Part shown: positions 8,230-18,281 of the stretch, in pieces
Numbering within the stretch: the first letter of the stretch is position 1
How the letters are laid out: the number at the start of each line of letters is the position of its first letter
From: an uncultured Winogradskyella sp.
GTDB lineage: Bacteria; Bacteroidota; Bacteroidia; Flavobacteriales; Flavobacteriaceae
Reading direction: 5' to 3'
NCBI RefSeq assembly: GCF_947501905.1
Contig: NZ_CANMXL010000001.1
Span: forward strand, 434,001 to 498,000
Length of the DNA: 64,000 bases
Translations under genes and position numbers: made by a program
Notes under the pieces: model-generated
Seen by the model: only the letters and a program-made list of their open reading frames with translations
Database searches by the model: none
What the model was told of the DNA's origin: nothing

Positions 8230-10026
8230 ATGAAACATTTTTTATTAGCTATTACAGCTATTTTTTTTGGACTAACAATTAGCGCGCAAGAATTAGAGGA
8301 AACAACTGATTCTATAAGTGCTCAAATTGAAGAAAGAACCAACTCAATTAATGTAGCTGAGGTAGTAGATTATAAAATCAATGATTGGCAACTATATGAA
8401 TATACTATCTATGAAAAATATCCAGATAGTATTCAAACTAAAAAAGAGTTTACAAAAGGAAAAGAATTTGTTAGCCTTGGAAAAAACGGAGAATACGTCT
8501 CAATTTTAAATAACACCTTTAAAAAAGGTATTTGGCTTCAGAATAATAATCTTCTTGTTTTCAAACAAAAAGTTCCAACAACTGTTGACGTGTATTATGA
8601 GATTACAAAGCAAGATTCTAATCTGTTGGAATTAAAGAATGGAAATGAAGTATTAACTTATATTTCTTCCGAACATCCAAACTTCCTCCCAAAAGAAGAA
8701 GTTCAAGATACTATAATCCCAAGTGAAGGTTTCTCATTAACAAGCTTATGGAGAGGTGCTTTGGGGATGGTCACGTTAATCTTTATTGCATTTTTGTTTA
8801 GCAGTAATCGTAAAGCTATTAATTGGAAAACTGTTGGTATTGGATTGGCTTTTCAACTTATCATTGCCATTGGAGTTCTTAAAGTGGGATTTGTAAAGAC
8901 CATCTTTGAAAGTATAGGTCAGGTATTCATCAATATTTTAGATTTTACAAGAGCTGGTAGTGAGTTTTTGTTTAGCGGAGTTATGGATGTTAATTCTTAT
9001 GGCTTCATTTTCGCTTTCCAAGTATTACCTACCATATTATTTTTCTCTGCATTAACATCGGTACTTTTCTATTTAGGGATTATCCAAAAAGTAGTTAAAG
9101 CATTTGGTTGGTTATTGTCTAAACTTCTTAAAATATCAGGTGCGGAAAGCTTAAGCGTTGCTGGTAATATTTTCTTAGGGCAAACCGAAGCACCTTTATT
9201 GATAAAGGCCTATTTAGAAAAAATGAACAAGTCCGAGATACTACTTGTTATGATTGGTGGTATGGCAACTGTTGCCGGAGCAGTATTAGCAGCCTATATC
9301 GGCTTTCTCGGAGGTGATGACCCAGCACTAAGATTAGTATACGCTAAGCATTTGTTAGCTGCATCTGTAATGGCAGCACCAGGTGCTATTGTGATTTCAA
9401 AAATATTATACCCGCAAACCGAGAACATAAATACAGAAGTAAAAGTCTCTCAAGAAAAAATAGGAGCAAATATTTTAGATGCAATTTCAAATGGTACAAC
9501 CGAAGGCTTAAGGTTAGCTGTAAATGTCGGTGCAATGTTACTCGTCTTTGTAGCATTCATAGCAATGATTAATGGCATTTTGGGCTGGGTTGGTGATGTC
9601 ACAACCATCAACGAGTGGGTCATGGCAAACACGCCATACCAAACATTATCTCTTGAGCTAATTCTGGGCTATACTTTTGCACCATTAATGTGGCTTATCG
9701 GTGTGTCATCTCAAGATATGGCACTAATGGGACAATTATTAGGTGTTAAATTGGCTGCAAGCGAATTTATAGGCTATATCCAGCTAGCAGATTTAAAAAA
9801 TGTAGCAAATGCTACGCATTTAAATTATAACAAATCAGTAATCATGGCAACCTACATGCTTTGTGGTTTTGCGAACTTCGCTTCTATTGGTATTCAAATT
9901 GGAGGTATTGGCTCGTTAGCTCCAGGGCAACGTAAGCAATTATCAAAGTTTGGAATGAAAGCTTTAATTGGTGGTACAATTGCATCGCTAATCTCTGCTA
10001 CTATTGCAGGTATGATAATAGGATAA
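8230..10026 (+). CDS. NupC-family concentrative nucleoside transporter with exported N-terminal domain
   Basis: I chose the Met at 8230 because it begins a good signal sequence (MKHFLLAITAIFFGLTISAQ) and clears the upstream gene by 10 bases. An in-frame Met at 8167 would overlap that gene. The 598-residue protein has an unusual exported domain at residues about 20-168, rich in Glu, Lys and aromatics, followed by a full NupC/CNT transporter from residue 170. Family signatures are visible: FLGQTEAPLLIKAYLEKM, then EILLVMIGGMATVAGAVLAAYIG, and MLCGFANFASIGIQIGGIG near the end. CNT proteins take up nucleosides with Na+ or H+. A terminator follows. Confidence 0.9.
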   Translation: MKHFLLAITAIFFGLTISAQELEETTDSISAQIEERTNSINVAEVVDYKINDWQLYEYTIYEKYPDSIQTKKEFTKGKEFVSLGKNGEYVSILNNTFKKGIWLQNNNLLVFKQKVPTTVDVYYEITKQDSNLLELKNGNEVLTYISSEHPNFLPKEEVQDTIIPSEGFSLTSLWRGALGMVTLIFIAFLFSSNRKAINWKTVGIGLAFQLIIAIGVLKVGFVKTIFESIGQVFINILDFTRAGSEFLFSGVMDVNSYGFIFAFQVLPTILFFSALTSVLFYLGIIQKVVKAFGWLLSKLLKISGAESLSVAGNIFLGQTEAPLLIKAYLEKMNKSEILLVMIGGMATVAGAVLAAYIGFLGGDDPALRLVYAKHLLAASVMAAPGAIVISKILYPQTENINTEVKVSQEKIGANILDAISNGTTEGLRLAVNVGAMLLVFVAFIAMINGILGWVGDVTTINEWVMANTPYQTLSLELILGYTFAPLMWLIGVSSQDMALMGQLLGVKLAASEFIGYIQLADLKNVANATHLNYNKSVIMATYMLCGFANFASIGIQIGGIGSLAPGQRKQLSKFGMKALIGGTIASLISATIAGMIIG

Positions 10027-10053
10027 TTTTAGTTAATAACTTTTTATATCATT

Positions 10054-10090
10054 AAAAGTCTTAAACTTTATCGTTTAAGGCTTTTTTTTA
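10054..10090 (+). terminator. Rho-independent terminator after the nucleoside transporter gene
   Basis: AAAAGTCTTAAAC (10054-10066) pairs with GTTTAAGGCTTTT (10073-10085) around loop TTTATC, with one G-T pair. A run of T follows on the plus strand. Confidence 0.85.
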
Positions 10091-10111
10091 TTTTTATCAT
10101 CGAATGATTTT

Positions 10112-10191
10112 GTCATTCTGAGCGCAGTAGAAGAATCTAAAATTCGCTGCTTTTATTAATTTAATGAGATTCCCATTTCTGTGGGAAATGA
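10112..10191. repeat. Bacteroidota-type dispersed intergenic repeat (GTCATTCTGAGCGCAGT...)
   Basis: The element begins GTCATTCTGAGCGCAGTAGA (10112-10131), continues GAATCT, and ends with AGATTCCCATTTCTGTGGGA (10166-10185) followed by AATGAA. The outer arms (GTCATTC and GAAATGA) and the inner AGAATCT/AGATTC are in inverted orientation. From general knowledge, sequences of this form recur between genes in many Bacteroidota genomes. Its right end reaches to three bases before the thyA start chosen here. Confidence 0.65.
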
Positions 10192-10193
10192 AT

Positions 10194-11018
10194 ATGAAGC
10201 AATATCACGATTTAGTTAAGCACGTATTAGCTGAAGGCAACGAAAAAGGGGACCGAACAGGAACAGGGACTAAAAGTGTTTTTGGTTACCAAATGCGCTT
10301 TGATTTAAGTGACGGTTTCCCAATGGTAACTACAAAAAAATTACACCTTAAATCTATAATATACGAACTGCTTTGGTTCTTAAAAGGTGATACTAATATT
10401 AATTACCTTACTGAAAATGGTGTGCGTATTTGGAATGAATGGGCCGATGAAAATGGCGATTTAGGACCGGTTTATGGCCATCAATGGCGCAACTGGAACA
10501 ATGATGAAATTGACCAAATTAAAGACGTTATAGAAACTCTAAAGAATAGTCCTGATAGTCGCCGAATGATGGTTTCTGCATGGAACCCTTCGGTAATGCC
10601 AGACACTTCAAAGTCCTTTTCGGATAATGTAGCAAATGGTAAAGCGGCACTTCCGCCATGTCATGCCTTCTTTCAGTTTTATGTCGCTGACGGAAAATTA
10701 TCTTGTCAACTCTACCAACGCAGTGCCGATATCTTTTTAGGTGTACCTTTTAATATTGCGTCCTATGCCTTATTCACAATGATGATGGCGCAAGTATGCG
10801 GTTACCAACCAGGTGATTTTATTCATACGTTTGGTGATGCCCATATTTACAACAATCATATGGAGCAATTAGAATTACAATTATCTCGTGATTGCAGACC
10901 ATTACCAAAAATGGTTTTAAACCCTGAGGTTAAAGATATTTTTGATTTCGATTTTGAAGATTTTACTTTAGTAGATTACAATCCGCATCCTCATATTAAA
11001 GGTGCTGTTGCTGTATAA
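10194..11018 (+). CDS. thyA: Thymidylate synthase
   Basis: ThyA methylates dUMP to dTMP with methylenetetrahydrofolate, releasing dihydrofolate. The start at 10194 gives 274 residues beginning [20 protein letters not shown], which matches the family. An earlier in-frame Met at 10164 lies inside an intergenic repeat and would add ten unlikely residues. The phosphate-binding [11 protein letters not shown], the folate-site [20 protein letters not shown] and the active-site cysteine in [13 protein letters not shown] are intact. The gene encoding DHFR, which recycles the dihydrofolate, follows 33 bases downstream. Confidence 0.96.
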   Translation: MKQYHDLVKHVLAEGNEKGDRTGTGTKSVFGYQMRFDLSDGFPMVTTKKLHLKSIIYELLWFLKGDTNINYLTENGVRIWNEWADENGDLGPVYGHQWRNWNNDEIDQIKDVIETLKNSPDSRRMMVSAWNPSVMPDTSKSFSDNVANGKAALPPCHAFFQFYVADGKLSCQLYQRSADIFLGVPFNIASYALFTMMMAQVCGYQPGDFIHTFGDAHIYNNHMEQLELQLSRDCRPLPKMVLNPEVKDIFDFDFEDFTLVDYNPHPHIKGAVAV

Positions 11019-11051
11019 GAATTATTATCTTTACTTAAGATACAATGTTAT

Positions 11052-11981
11052 ATGTTCGGAAAAAAGAAACAGACTCCATCTATAGATAAAGACCAATTAG
11101 AGCTTATTGAAAATGCACAAAAACGCATTAAGCAAAAGAAAAGGCTCTATATCCATTTTGTAGTTTTCTTAATTGGCGCTGTTTTCTTAATTATTGCCAA
11201 CACTGTTTTAGGCATAGGCGAAGACTTTAAAATAGCTGATATCAATTGGTTTGTCTATGCAATTCTGGCTTGGTTATTTTTATTTGTCTATCATTTTGTA
11301 AATGTCTTTATCACTAATAAGTTTATGAGTAAAGACTGGGAGAAACAACAGTTAGATAGACTAGTTGCCAAACAACAACAACGTATTGACCAACTCAAAG
11401 CTAACTTACTTAAAGAAGAAACTAAGATTGCTAAAATACAGATGAAAGAAGAGACACAATCTTCAAAAATAAGTTCTGTAAAAAACAAATCTGAATTAAC
11501 TATAATTGTAGCTGCTGGTGAAAACAATGCTATTGGTAAGGATAATGACCTTATCTGGCATTTAAGTGATGACCTAAAACGTTTTAAGCGCTTAACCAAT
11601 GGGCATCATATTATAATGGGCCGTAAGACCTTTGAAAGTTTTCCAAAGCCATTACCTAATAGAATACATGTTGTTATTACACGACAAAAAGATTATAAGG
11701 CTCCAGAAGGTGTGATTGTTGTTAACTCTATGGCTGATGCTTTAGATGCTGCTCGTAAAGACGACAATCCGTTTATAATTGGAGGTGGCGAAATCTATAA
11801 ACAAGCCATGCCCATTGCTAGCAAATTAGAAATCACAAGAGTCCATTCTATTTTTGATGATGCTGATACTTTTTTTCCAGAAATAAACACCTCAATATGG
11901 AAAGAAATTAGCAGAACTACACATGATGCAGATGAGAAACATGCACATGCATTTTCTTTTATCACATACGATCGTAAATAA
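11052..11981 (+). CDS. folA: Membrane-anchored dihydrofolate reductase (2TM domain-DHFR fusion)
   Basis: The 309-residue protein is nearly twice the usual length of DHFR. Residues 20-95 form a 2TM domain: a basic helix, then two membrane spans at about 33-53 and 65-87, then FMSKDWE. A charged coiled-coil linker (about 95-145) leads to a complete DHFR at 148-309. The DHFR part includes IGKDNDLIWHLSDDLKRFK with the substrate-binding acidic residue at about D174, IIMGRKTFESFPKPLPNR for NADPH, and FIIGGGEIYKQAM. The two halves are in one uninterrupted frame. The enzyme should sit on the inner face of the cytoplasmic membrane and works with the adjacent thyA. Confidence 0.93.
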   Translation: MFGKKKQTPSIDKDQLELIENAQKRIKQKKRLYIHFVVFLIGAVFLIIANTVLGIGEDFKIADINWFVYAILAWLFLFVYHFVNVFITNKFMSKDWEKQQLDRLVAKQQQRIDQLKANLLKEETKIAKIQMKEETQSSKISSVKNKSELTIIVAAGENNAIGKDNDLIWHLSDDLKRFKRLTNGHHIIMGRKTFESFPKPLPNRIHVVITRQKDYKAPEGVIVVNSMADALDAARKDDNPFIIGGGEIYKQAMPIASKLEITRVHSIFDDADTFFPEINTSIWKEISRTTHDADEKHAHAFSFITYDRK

Positions 11982-12136
11982 TTAGCAACATACCTCAGGC
12001 AACCATTCTTGTCTATTTAACGTCTTTTAAAGTATAGATTCTTTTTTATAAATTGAATCGAAATATTAATGGCCACTGTAACACATGCAAAAATTGGTCG
12101 TCTTACTAAAAACTATCAATCAAAAAACTCCAACTA

Positions 12137-13021
12137 ATGAGCACACTCAAAATCTCAAATTTATCAAAAACATATGCTAATGGTGTAAAGGCATTAGATG
12201 ACGTTAGTCTAGAACTCGAAAACGGAATGTTTGGTCTTTTAGGACCAAATGGCGCAGGAAAATCATCACTCATGCGTACATTGGCAACTTTACAAGAAGC
12301 AGACTCTGGTTCGGCAAGTTTAGACGATATAGACATCTTAAAACAGCCTGCAGATCTTAGAAAAGTTTTAGGATATTTACCTCAAGAGTTTGGCGTGTAT
12401 CCTCGTATTACTGCCGAACAATTATTAAATCATATCGCAGTTTTAAAAGGTATTACTAACCCAAAAGAACGTAAGTTACTTGTTAACTATTTATTGGATA
12501 AAGTAAATTTATATGATAAACGCAGCAAGTCAGTAAAAGGATTTTCTGGAGGAATGAAACAACGTGTAGGTATTGCACAAGCCTTAATTGGAAATCCAAA
12601 GCTTATCATTGTAGATGAGCCAACTGCTGGTCTTGACCCAGGTGAGCGTAATCGTTTTTATAATCTTTTGGCAGATGTAGGTAAAGAAGTTATTGTGATT
12701 CTTTCAACCCATATCGTTGATGATGTTAGAGAGCTATGTACCAAAATGGCGATTATGAATTTTGGTGAAATCGTATATCAGGGATCACCACAAAGCGCCA
12801 TTGATAATCTCGGCGGTAAAGTGTTTCAAAAAATAGTGGACAGAGACCAGCTTAAAGACTACGCCGCAGACTATAAAATTATCTCTAATAAAATGGTTGG
12901 TGGCCAACCTTTAATACATGTATATAGTGAAGACCATCCGCAAAATGGTTTTGAACAAGTGACTCCAAATCTGGAGGATGTTTTCTTTTCAAAAATCAAT
13001 ACAGCAAACGTACTTGTTTAA
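12137..13021 (+). CDS. ABC transporter ATP-binding protein
   Basis: A 294-residue ABC ATPase with Walker A GPNGAGKSS (residues 36-44), Q-loop YLPQEFGVYP, signature FSGGMKQR, Walker B LIIVDEPTAGLDP and H-loop STHIVDD. The remaining 60 residues form the C-terminal extension common to ABC-2 exporters. The next gene, 21 bases downstream, encodes the ABC-2 permease fused to an M1 peptidase, so the two form one transporter. The start overlaps by one base the stop of a possible 22-codon reading frame (TAATG arrangement). The substrate is unknown. Confidence 0.93.
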   Translation: MSTLKISNLSKTYANGVKALDDVSLELENGMFGLLGPNGAGKSSLMRTLATLQEADSGSASLDDIDILKQPADLRKVLGYLPQEFGVYPRITAEQLLNHIAVLKGITNPKERKLLVNYLLDKVNLYDKRSKSVKGFSGGMKQRVGIAQALIGNPKLIIVDEPTAGLDPGERNRFYNLLADVGKEVIVILSTHIVDDVRELCTKMAIMNFGEIVYQGSPQSAIDNLGGKVFQKIVDRDQLKDYAADYKIISNKMVGGQPLIHVYSEDHPQNGFEQVTPNLEDVFFSKINTANVLV

Positions 13022-13042
13022 TCTTCATTAATCTCATATATC

Positions 13043-16000
13043 ATGTTTAAGACATTTTTTCTTTCAGAATTAAAGTACACCTTAAAACAACCTATGGTGT
13101 ATATTTTTATGTTCATCTTGGGCTTAATGGAGTTTTTTGCCACAGTAAGTGACAACGTACAAGTAGGTGGCGCTATAGGTAATGTATACAGAAACTCGCC
13201 TTATACCTTGACAATTCATGTTACAATATTTTGCATTTTCAGTTTATTAATGGCTGTAGCATTTTTTAATAATGCAGCGTTACGTGATCATAATAACGAG
13301 TTTAACGAAATATTATTTACCACACCATTAAGTAAACCAGGGTACTACTTTGGACGCTTTTTAGGTGCATTGTTTGTATCTACACTTCCATTAGTTGGTG
13401 TATTTATAGGAATGCTACTGGGCACGTATTTAAACTCCATTTTTAATTGGATAGATACAGAACGTTTTGGGCCTTTCTATATAGAAGCTTTCATCAACAA
13501 CTATTTGCTTTTCATTTTACCTAATATGTTTCTAGCTGGAACTGTAATTTTTGCCATGGCAAACAAGTGGAAAAGCACAGTTATTTCTTTTGTTGGTGGC
13601 TTAGTGATTATCGTAGCATATATTGTTGCAGGTTCGTTTGCTTCGGATGTAGATAACGAAACAGTTGCTGCTTTAACAGATATGTTTGGTATTAACACCT
13701 ACTCTATTGAAACCAAATACTATACCCCTGTTGAAAAAAATACATTAAGTCCTGGATTCTCTGGACTATTATTATATAATCGATTAATTTGGGTTGCAGT
13801 TGGCTTTGTTATTTTAATGCTTTCATATTTTAATTTTTCATTCAAACAGAAAAATAAAAAGGTTAAAAAAGTTAAGAATGGAGCCACTAAAGCTGATAAG
13901 ATTTTCGACTTACCAAAACTTAATCCATCTTTTACTGGCACTACTAATTGGCAACAATTCAAGAGTTTTTTCTATACCAACTTTTTGAGTATCATTAAGA
14001 GTGTGACCTTTAAAATTCTATTCTTATTCTGCATTATTATTTTAGTAACGGACCTTGCTGGTGGTTTTGAGTATTTCGGATTACAGTCATATCCTGTGAC
14101 CTATAAACTCATTGATTCCATAAAAGACAATACAGATATATTTATCATCATTATTGTAGTATTTTTTAGTGGAGAACTCATTTGGCGAGATAGAGATAAT
14201 AAAATTAATGAAGTTATTGATGCTACAGCACATACATCATTTATCTCAATGGCCGCTAAGACTTTATCGTTAATCAGTATAGCTACTATCCTAAATCTTT
14301 TCTTTATCGGAATAGGTATTATATACCAATTATTAAATGGTTTTACACGTATTGAAGTCGATGTTTATTTATTAGATTTTTTCTATGATAATTTACCTTT
14401 ATTCATTGTATTTGGTGCAGTAACCATATTGGTACAAGTCTTATCGAGTAACAAGTATATCGGCTATTTTATTGCCATTCTTATACTACTTGTTTTAGAG
14501 ATTGTTCTAAATATTCTAGACATCAACTCTAATATGGTAGACGTAGGTGGCGGCCCATCAGTTTTGTATTCAGACATGAATAGCTTTGGCCCTGGCCTAA
14601 AAGGCGCCTTATGGTTTAACTTATATTGGACTTTTTTCTCAGTATTAGCGTTACTAATTGCTGGAGCTTTATGGAATCGCGGTTCTAAAAGCTCGTTATT
14701 GAGTCGAATTAAAACAGCTCGAAAAGAAGTCCCTAAAAGTTATAGAGGTGTAATTATTGGTGCTACTCTTTCATGGTTAGCAGTTGCGGCATTTGTTTAT
14801 TATAATACTCAAGTATTAAACACATACAAATCAGGTGATACCTTAGAACAGCTTGCTGTAGATTACGAAGAAACCTATAGTAAGTATAGAAATGTAGCTT
14901 CTCCAAAAGTTACGGACACCAAATACTTTATTGATATTTTTCCAAAAGAAAGAAACATTTCTGTAAAGGCTAAAATAGAAGTAATGAATGCCACAGATAA
15001 GGCTATGGATTCAATTCATGTATATTTTCAAGAAGAATGGGACTCAAAGCTGAGCATCCCTAATTCCAAAGTTGTATTCGAAGATGACACTTATCTTTTT
15101 AAGATATATAAATTGTCCTCTCCCTTGCAACCAGGCGAAAAGACAACATTTAATTTAGATACTAAGTATATTACTAAAGGATTTAAAAACAACCGTGGCA
15201 GTACTATGGTGGTTAAGAACGGAACATTCTTTAATAATGGAAGTATATTACCAACAATGGGCTATAATGAAGGTTACGAGATTAATGATAGAAATACCCG
15301 TAAAAAGTATGGCTTACCTAAAAAAGAACGTTCTCCAAAGTTAACACCCGGTGTGACAAAGCTACATATGGGTAATTACTTATCTGGTGAACAAGGTGAT
15401 TTTATTAATGTTGAAACTATAATTTCTACATCCGATGACCAAGTGGCAATTGCTCCCGGTTCATTACAAAAACAGTGGATAGATAATGGCAGAAACTACT
15501 ACCATTACAAAATAGACACACCTTCTTTAAATTTCTATTCATTTATATCGGCAGATTATAAGATTGCAAAGCGCAAATGGAATGACGTAGATATCGAAAT
15601 CTATCATGACGAAAAACATACTGTCAATATTGACATGATGCTAGATGCGGTTCAACGCTCTTTAGAATATTACACGGAAAATTTTGGACCATATTACCAT
15701 AAACAAGCGCGAATTATTGAATTTCCTCGCTATGCAAATTTTGCACAAGCATTTCCCGGGACTATGCCTTATGCTGAATCTTTTGGTTTTATTGTTAACC
15801 TTGAAGATGAAACAGACAACAACGTCATTGATTTTGTGATTGCACATGAAATGGGACACCAGTGGTGGGCACATCAATTAATTGGAGCCGATATGCAAGG
15901 TGGTACAATGCTTAGTGAGAGTTTCTCGCAGTATTCTGCAAATATGACTATGAAGAATATTACTAAAAATCCAATGAAAATGCGTAAGTTTTTAAAGTAC

Positions 16001-16624
16001 GATCACGACCGTTATTTATCTGGACGCAGTGGAGAAAGACTCAAAGAGCTGCCACTTTATAAAGTAGAAGATCAAGCATACATTCACTACGGAAAAGGTA
16101 GTGCAATACTTTATGCACTTCAAGATTATATAGGCGAAGACAAAGTAAATATCGCCATGAAAAACTTTTTAGATGAGTATAAATATAATGCACCGCCATA
16201 TCCAAGTACTCATGACTTTTTACGTCATTTAGAGCCTCAAGTTCCAGATTCATTAAGTTATTTAATTACAGATTGGTTTAAAGAAATCACTTTGTATGAT
16301 AATAGACTTAAAGAAGCGACTTACAAAAAATTAGATAACGGTAAATATCAAGTAAAGTTAGATATAGAAAGCTATAAAATAAAGTCCGACAGCTTAGGTA
16401 ATGAGACTCGTGTTCCAATGAATGATTGGATAGATATTGGTTTCTTTATGGATGACGATGAAGACCAATTATATGAACAAAAACGACTTAAATTTAATAC
16501 AGATACATCTTCTTTAACTGTAGAGTTAGATTCGCTTCCTGCAAAGGCTGCAATCGACCCTAGACATATTTTAATTGACCGTGTTTACAAGGATAACATC
16601 AAAGGTCTGAGTATAGAAGAATAA
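13043..16624 (+). CDS. ABC transporter permease/M1 family aminopeptidase fusion
   Basis: The 1193-residue protein has an ABC-2 type permease in its N-terminal half, with about twelve membrane segments in two groups (residues about 15-270 and 315-580). A further span near 570-590 leads to an extracytoplasmic C-terminal M1 (gluzincin) peptidase. The zinc site is intact: HEMGH at 935-939 and the third ligand Glu at 959 (in LSESFSQY). The usual GAMEN motif of M1 aminopeptidases is not obvious, with PGTMPYAESFGF in its place, so exopeptidase specificity is not assured. This fusion is known in Bacteroidota. It pairs with the ATPase upstream. Confidence 0.93.
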   Translation: MFKTFFLSELKYTLKQPMVYIFMFILGLMEFFATVSDNVQVGGAIGNVYRNSPYTLTIHVTIFCIFSLLMAVAFFNNAALRDHNNEFNEILFTTPLSKPGYYFGRFLGALFVSTLPLVGVFIGMLLGTYLNSIFNWIDTERFGPFYIEAFINNYLLFILPNMFLAGTVIFAMANKWKSTVISFVGGLVIIVAYIVAGSFASDVDNETVAALTDMFGINTYSIETKYYTPVEKNTLSPGFSGLLLYNRLIWVAVGFVILMLSYFNFSFKQKNKKVKKVKNGATKADKIFDLPKLNPSFTGTTNWQQFKSFFYTNFLSIIKSVTFKILFLFCIIILVTDLAGGFEYFGLQSYPVTYKLIDSIKDNTDIFIIIIVVFFSGELIWRDRDNKINEVIDATAHTSFISMAAKTLSLISIATILNLFFIGIGIIYQLLNGFTRIEVDVYLLDFFYDNLPLFIVFGAVTILVQVLSSNKYIGYFIAILILLVLEIVLNILDINSNMVDVGGGPSVLYSDMNSFGPGLKGALWFNLYWTFFSVLALLIAGALWNRGSKSSLLSRIKTARKEVPKSYRGVIIGATLSWLAVAAFVYYNTQVLNTYKSGDTLEQLAVDYEETYSKYRNVASPKVTDTKYFIDIFPKERNISVKAKIEVMNATDKAMDSIHVYFQEEWDSKLSIPNSKVVFEDDTYLFKIYKLSSPLQPGEKTTFNLDTKYITKGFKNNRGSTMVVKNGTFFNNGSILPTMGYNEGYEINDRNTRKKYGLPKKERSPKLTPGVTKLHMGNYLSGEQGDFINVETIISTSDDQVAIAPGSLQKQWIDNGRNYYHYKIDTPSLNFYSFISADYKIAKRKWNDVDIEIYHDEKHTVNIDMMLDAVQRSLEYYTENFGPYYHKQARIIEFPRYANFAQAFPGTMPYAESFGFIVNLEDETDNNVIDFVIAHEMGHQWWAHQLIGADMQGGTMLSESFSQYSANMTMKNITKNPMKMRKFLKYDHDRYLSGRSGERLKELPLYKVEDQAYIHYGKGSAILYALQDYIGEDKVNIAMKNFLDEYKYNAPPYPSTHDFLRHLEPQVPDSLSYLITDWFKEITLYDNRLKEATYKKLDNGKYQVKLDIESYKIKSDSLGNETRVPMNDWIDIGFFMDDDEDQLYEQKRLKFNTDTSSLTVELDSLPAKAAIDPRHILIDRVYKDNIKGLSIEE

Positions 16625-16646
16625 TAAAAATCATGCGATAATTAAA

Positions 16647-16690
16647 AACACCCTATCTATTTAATGTAGTTAGGGTGTTCTTATATATAA
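16647..16690 (+). terminator. Probable terminator after the ABC/M1 fusion gene
   Basis: AACACCCTA (16647-16655) and TAGGGTGTT (16671-16679) form a 9-base perfect stem with a 15-base loop. The following tract (CTTATATAT) is only moderately T-rich. Confidence 0.6.
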
Positions 16691-16707
16691 TTTGCTAATT
16701 TCGCCAC

Positions 16708-18261
16708 ATGATTAAAGCCTTTCAACTTCGTTTAAATTTACATCAAGAAGGAAAACCCGATGGTTTACTTAACAAAGCGGCTTACGATTTAGACATTGAC
16801 AAATCGAAAATTCACGGTATTAAAGTTTTACGAAAATCTATCGATGCCCGTAAAAAGAATATCATGTTTAATTATAAAGTTGAAGTTTATATCAACGAAC
16901 CTATGCCTGAAAACTCAGAGTATAGCTTTGATTATAAAGATGTATCTAAAGCAAAACCCATACACATTATAGGCTTTGGCCCAGCTGGTATGTGGGCGGC
17001 ATTACGTTGCATTGAGTTAGGTTTTAAACCTATAGTATTAGAACGTGGTAAAAATGTACAAGATCGTCGTCGCGATCTCAAAGCCATAAACCAAGACCAT
17101 TTCGTTAACGAAGATTCTAACTATTGCTTTGGTGAAGGTGGCGCAGGTACTTATAGCGATGGGAAATTATATACAAGAAGTCTAAAACGTGGCGATGTCC
17201 GACGTATTTTTGAAAATCTTGTTTTTCATGGTGCTACAGAACAAATCTTAGTTGATGCGCATCCGCATATAGGCACAAATAAATTACCAAAAGTTGTTCA
17301 GAATATAAGAGAAACTATTCTAGAGTTTGGTGGCGGAGTACATTTTGAATCTAGAGTTACAGACTTTAAGATAAAGGATAGTAAGATTGTTAGTATTCAG
17401 CTTGAAAATGAAAAAGAATTGGACGTTGACAAAGTTATTTTAGCTACTGGTCATTCAGCACGGGACATATTCTACTTACTTGATAAAAAACAAATTGCAT
17501 TAAAAGCCAAATCTTTTGCCATGGGCGTAAGAGTTGAGCATCCGCAACACATTATTGATGGTATTCAATACCATTGCAAAGGCGAGCCTCGTAATGAATT
17601 ATTACCAGCTGCAGCCTATAGCTTAGTACAACAAGTAAATAATCGTGGTGTGTATTCATTTTGTATGTGTCCTGGGGGTTTTATTGTTCCTGCAGCTACT
17701 GCAAATGGTGAAGTTGTTGTTAATGGTATGTCACCTTCTAAACGAAATAATAAATATGCCAACTCTGGTATTGTGGTAGAGATAAATGCAGAACGTGATT
17801 TGTATAAATACGAACAATTTGGCGCATTAAAAGGTCTTGAGTATCAAAAGAATTTAGAACGTCTAGCCTTTACATCTGGTGGTCGTACCCAAACAGCACC
17901 AGCACAACGTTTAACTGATTTTGTTGAAGGCAAATTATCAACAGACTTAAATGACACATCCTATCAACCAGGATTAAAATCATCACCATTACATTCTTTA
18001 TTTCCCAAACTCATTGGCGGTTCACTTAGAAAAGGCTTTAAAGCTTTTGGAGATAAAATGATAGGTTTCTATACTGAAGAAGCAAATATTATAGGTGTAG
18101 AATCGAGAACATCATCTCCTGTTAGTATTCCTAGAAAAGAGACTTTAGAACATCCTGAAATTTCTAATCTTTTCCCATGTGGCGAAGGTGGCGGATATGC
18201 TGGTGGTATAGTCTCTGCAGCTATGGATGGCGAGCGTTGTGCAGAAGCGGCTTGTAAGTAA
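16708..18261 (+). CDS. FAD-dependent oxidoreductase (COG2509-type)
   Basis: The 517-residue protein starts with a small N-terminal alpha/beta domain (residues 1-85). It is followed by a Rossmann FAD-binding motif, IIGFGPAGMWAALRC, with ERG at the end of the second strand, and a second conserved part, CFGEGGAGTYSDGKLYTR. The C-terminal motif NLFPCGEGGGYAGGIVSAAMDG matches the family of uncharacterised flavoproteins often called FAD-dependent dehydrogenase. The reaction is unknown. It sits alone between a hairpin terminator and the fabD promoter. Confidence 0.88.
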   Translation: MIKAFQLRLNLHQEGKPDGLLNKAAYDLDIDKSKIHGIKVLRKSIDARKKNIMFNYKVEVYINEPMPENSEYSFDYKDVSKAKPIHIIGFGPAGMWAALRCIELGFKPIVLERGKNVQDRRRDLKAINQDHFVNEDSNYCFGEGGAGTYSDGKLYTRSLKRGDVRRIFENLVFHGATEQILVDAHPHIGTNKLPKVVQNIRETILEFGGGVHFESRVTDFKIKDSKIVSIQLENEKELDVDKVILATGHSARDIFYLLDKKQIALKAKSFAMGVRVEHPQHIIDGIQYHCKGEPRNELLPAAAYSLVQQVNNRGVYSFCMCPGGFIVPAATANGEVVVNGMSPSKRNNKYANSGIVVEINAERDLYKYEQFGALKGLEYQKNLERLAFTSGGRTQTAPAQRLTDFVEGKLSTDLNDTSYQPGLKSSPLHSLFPKLIGGSLRKGFKAFGDKMIGFYTEEANIIGVESRTSSPVSIPRKETLEHPEISNLFPCGEGGGYAGGIVSAAMDGERCAEAACK

Positions 18262-18281
18262 ATAATTAAGAATATTTATCC

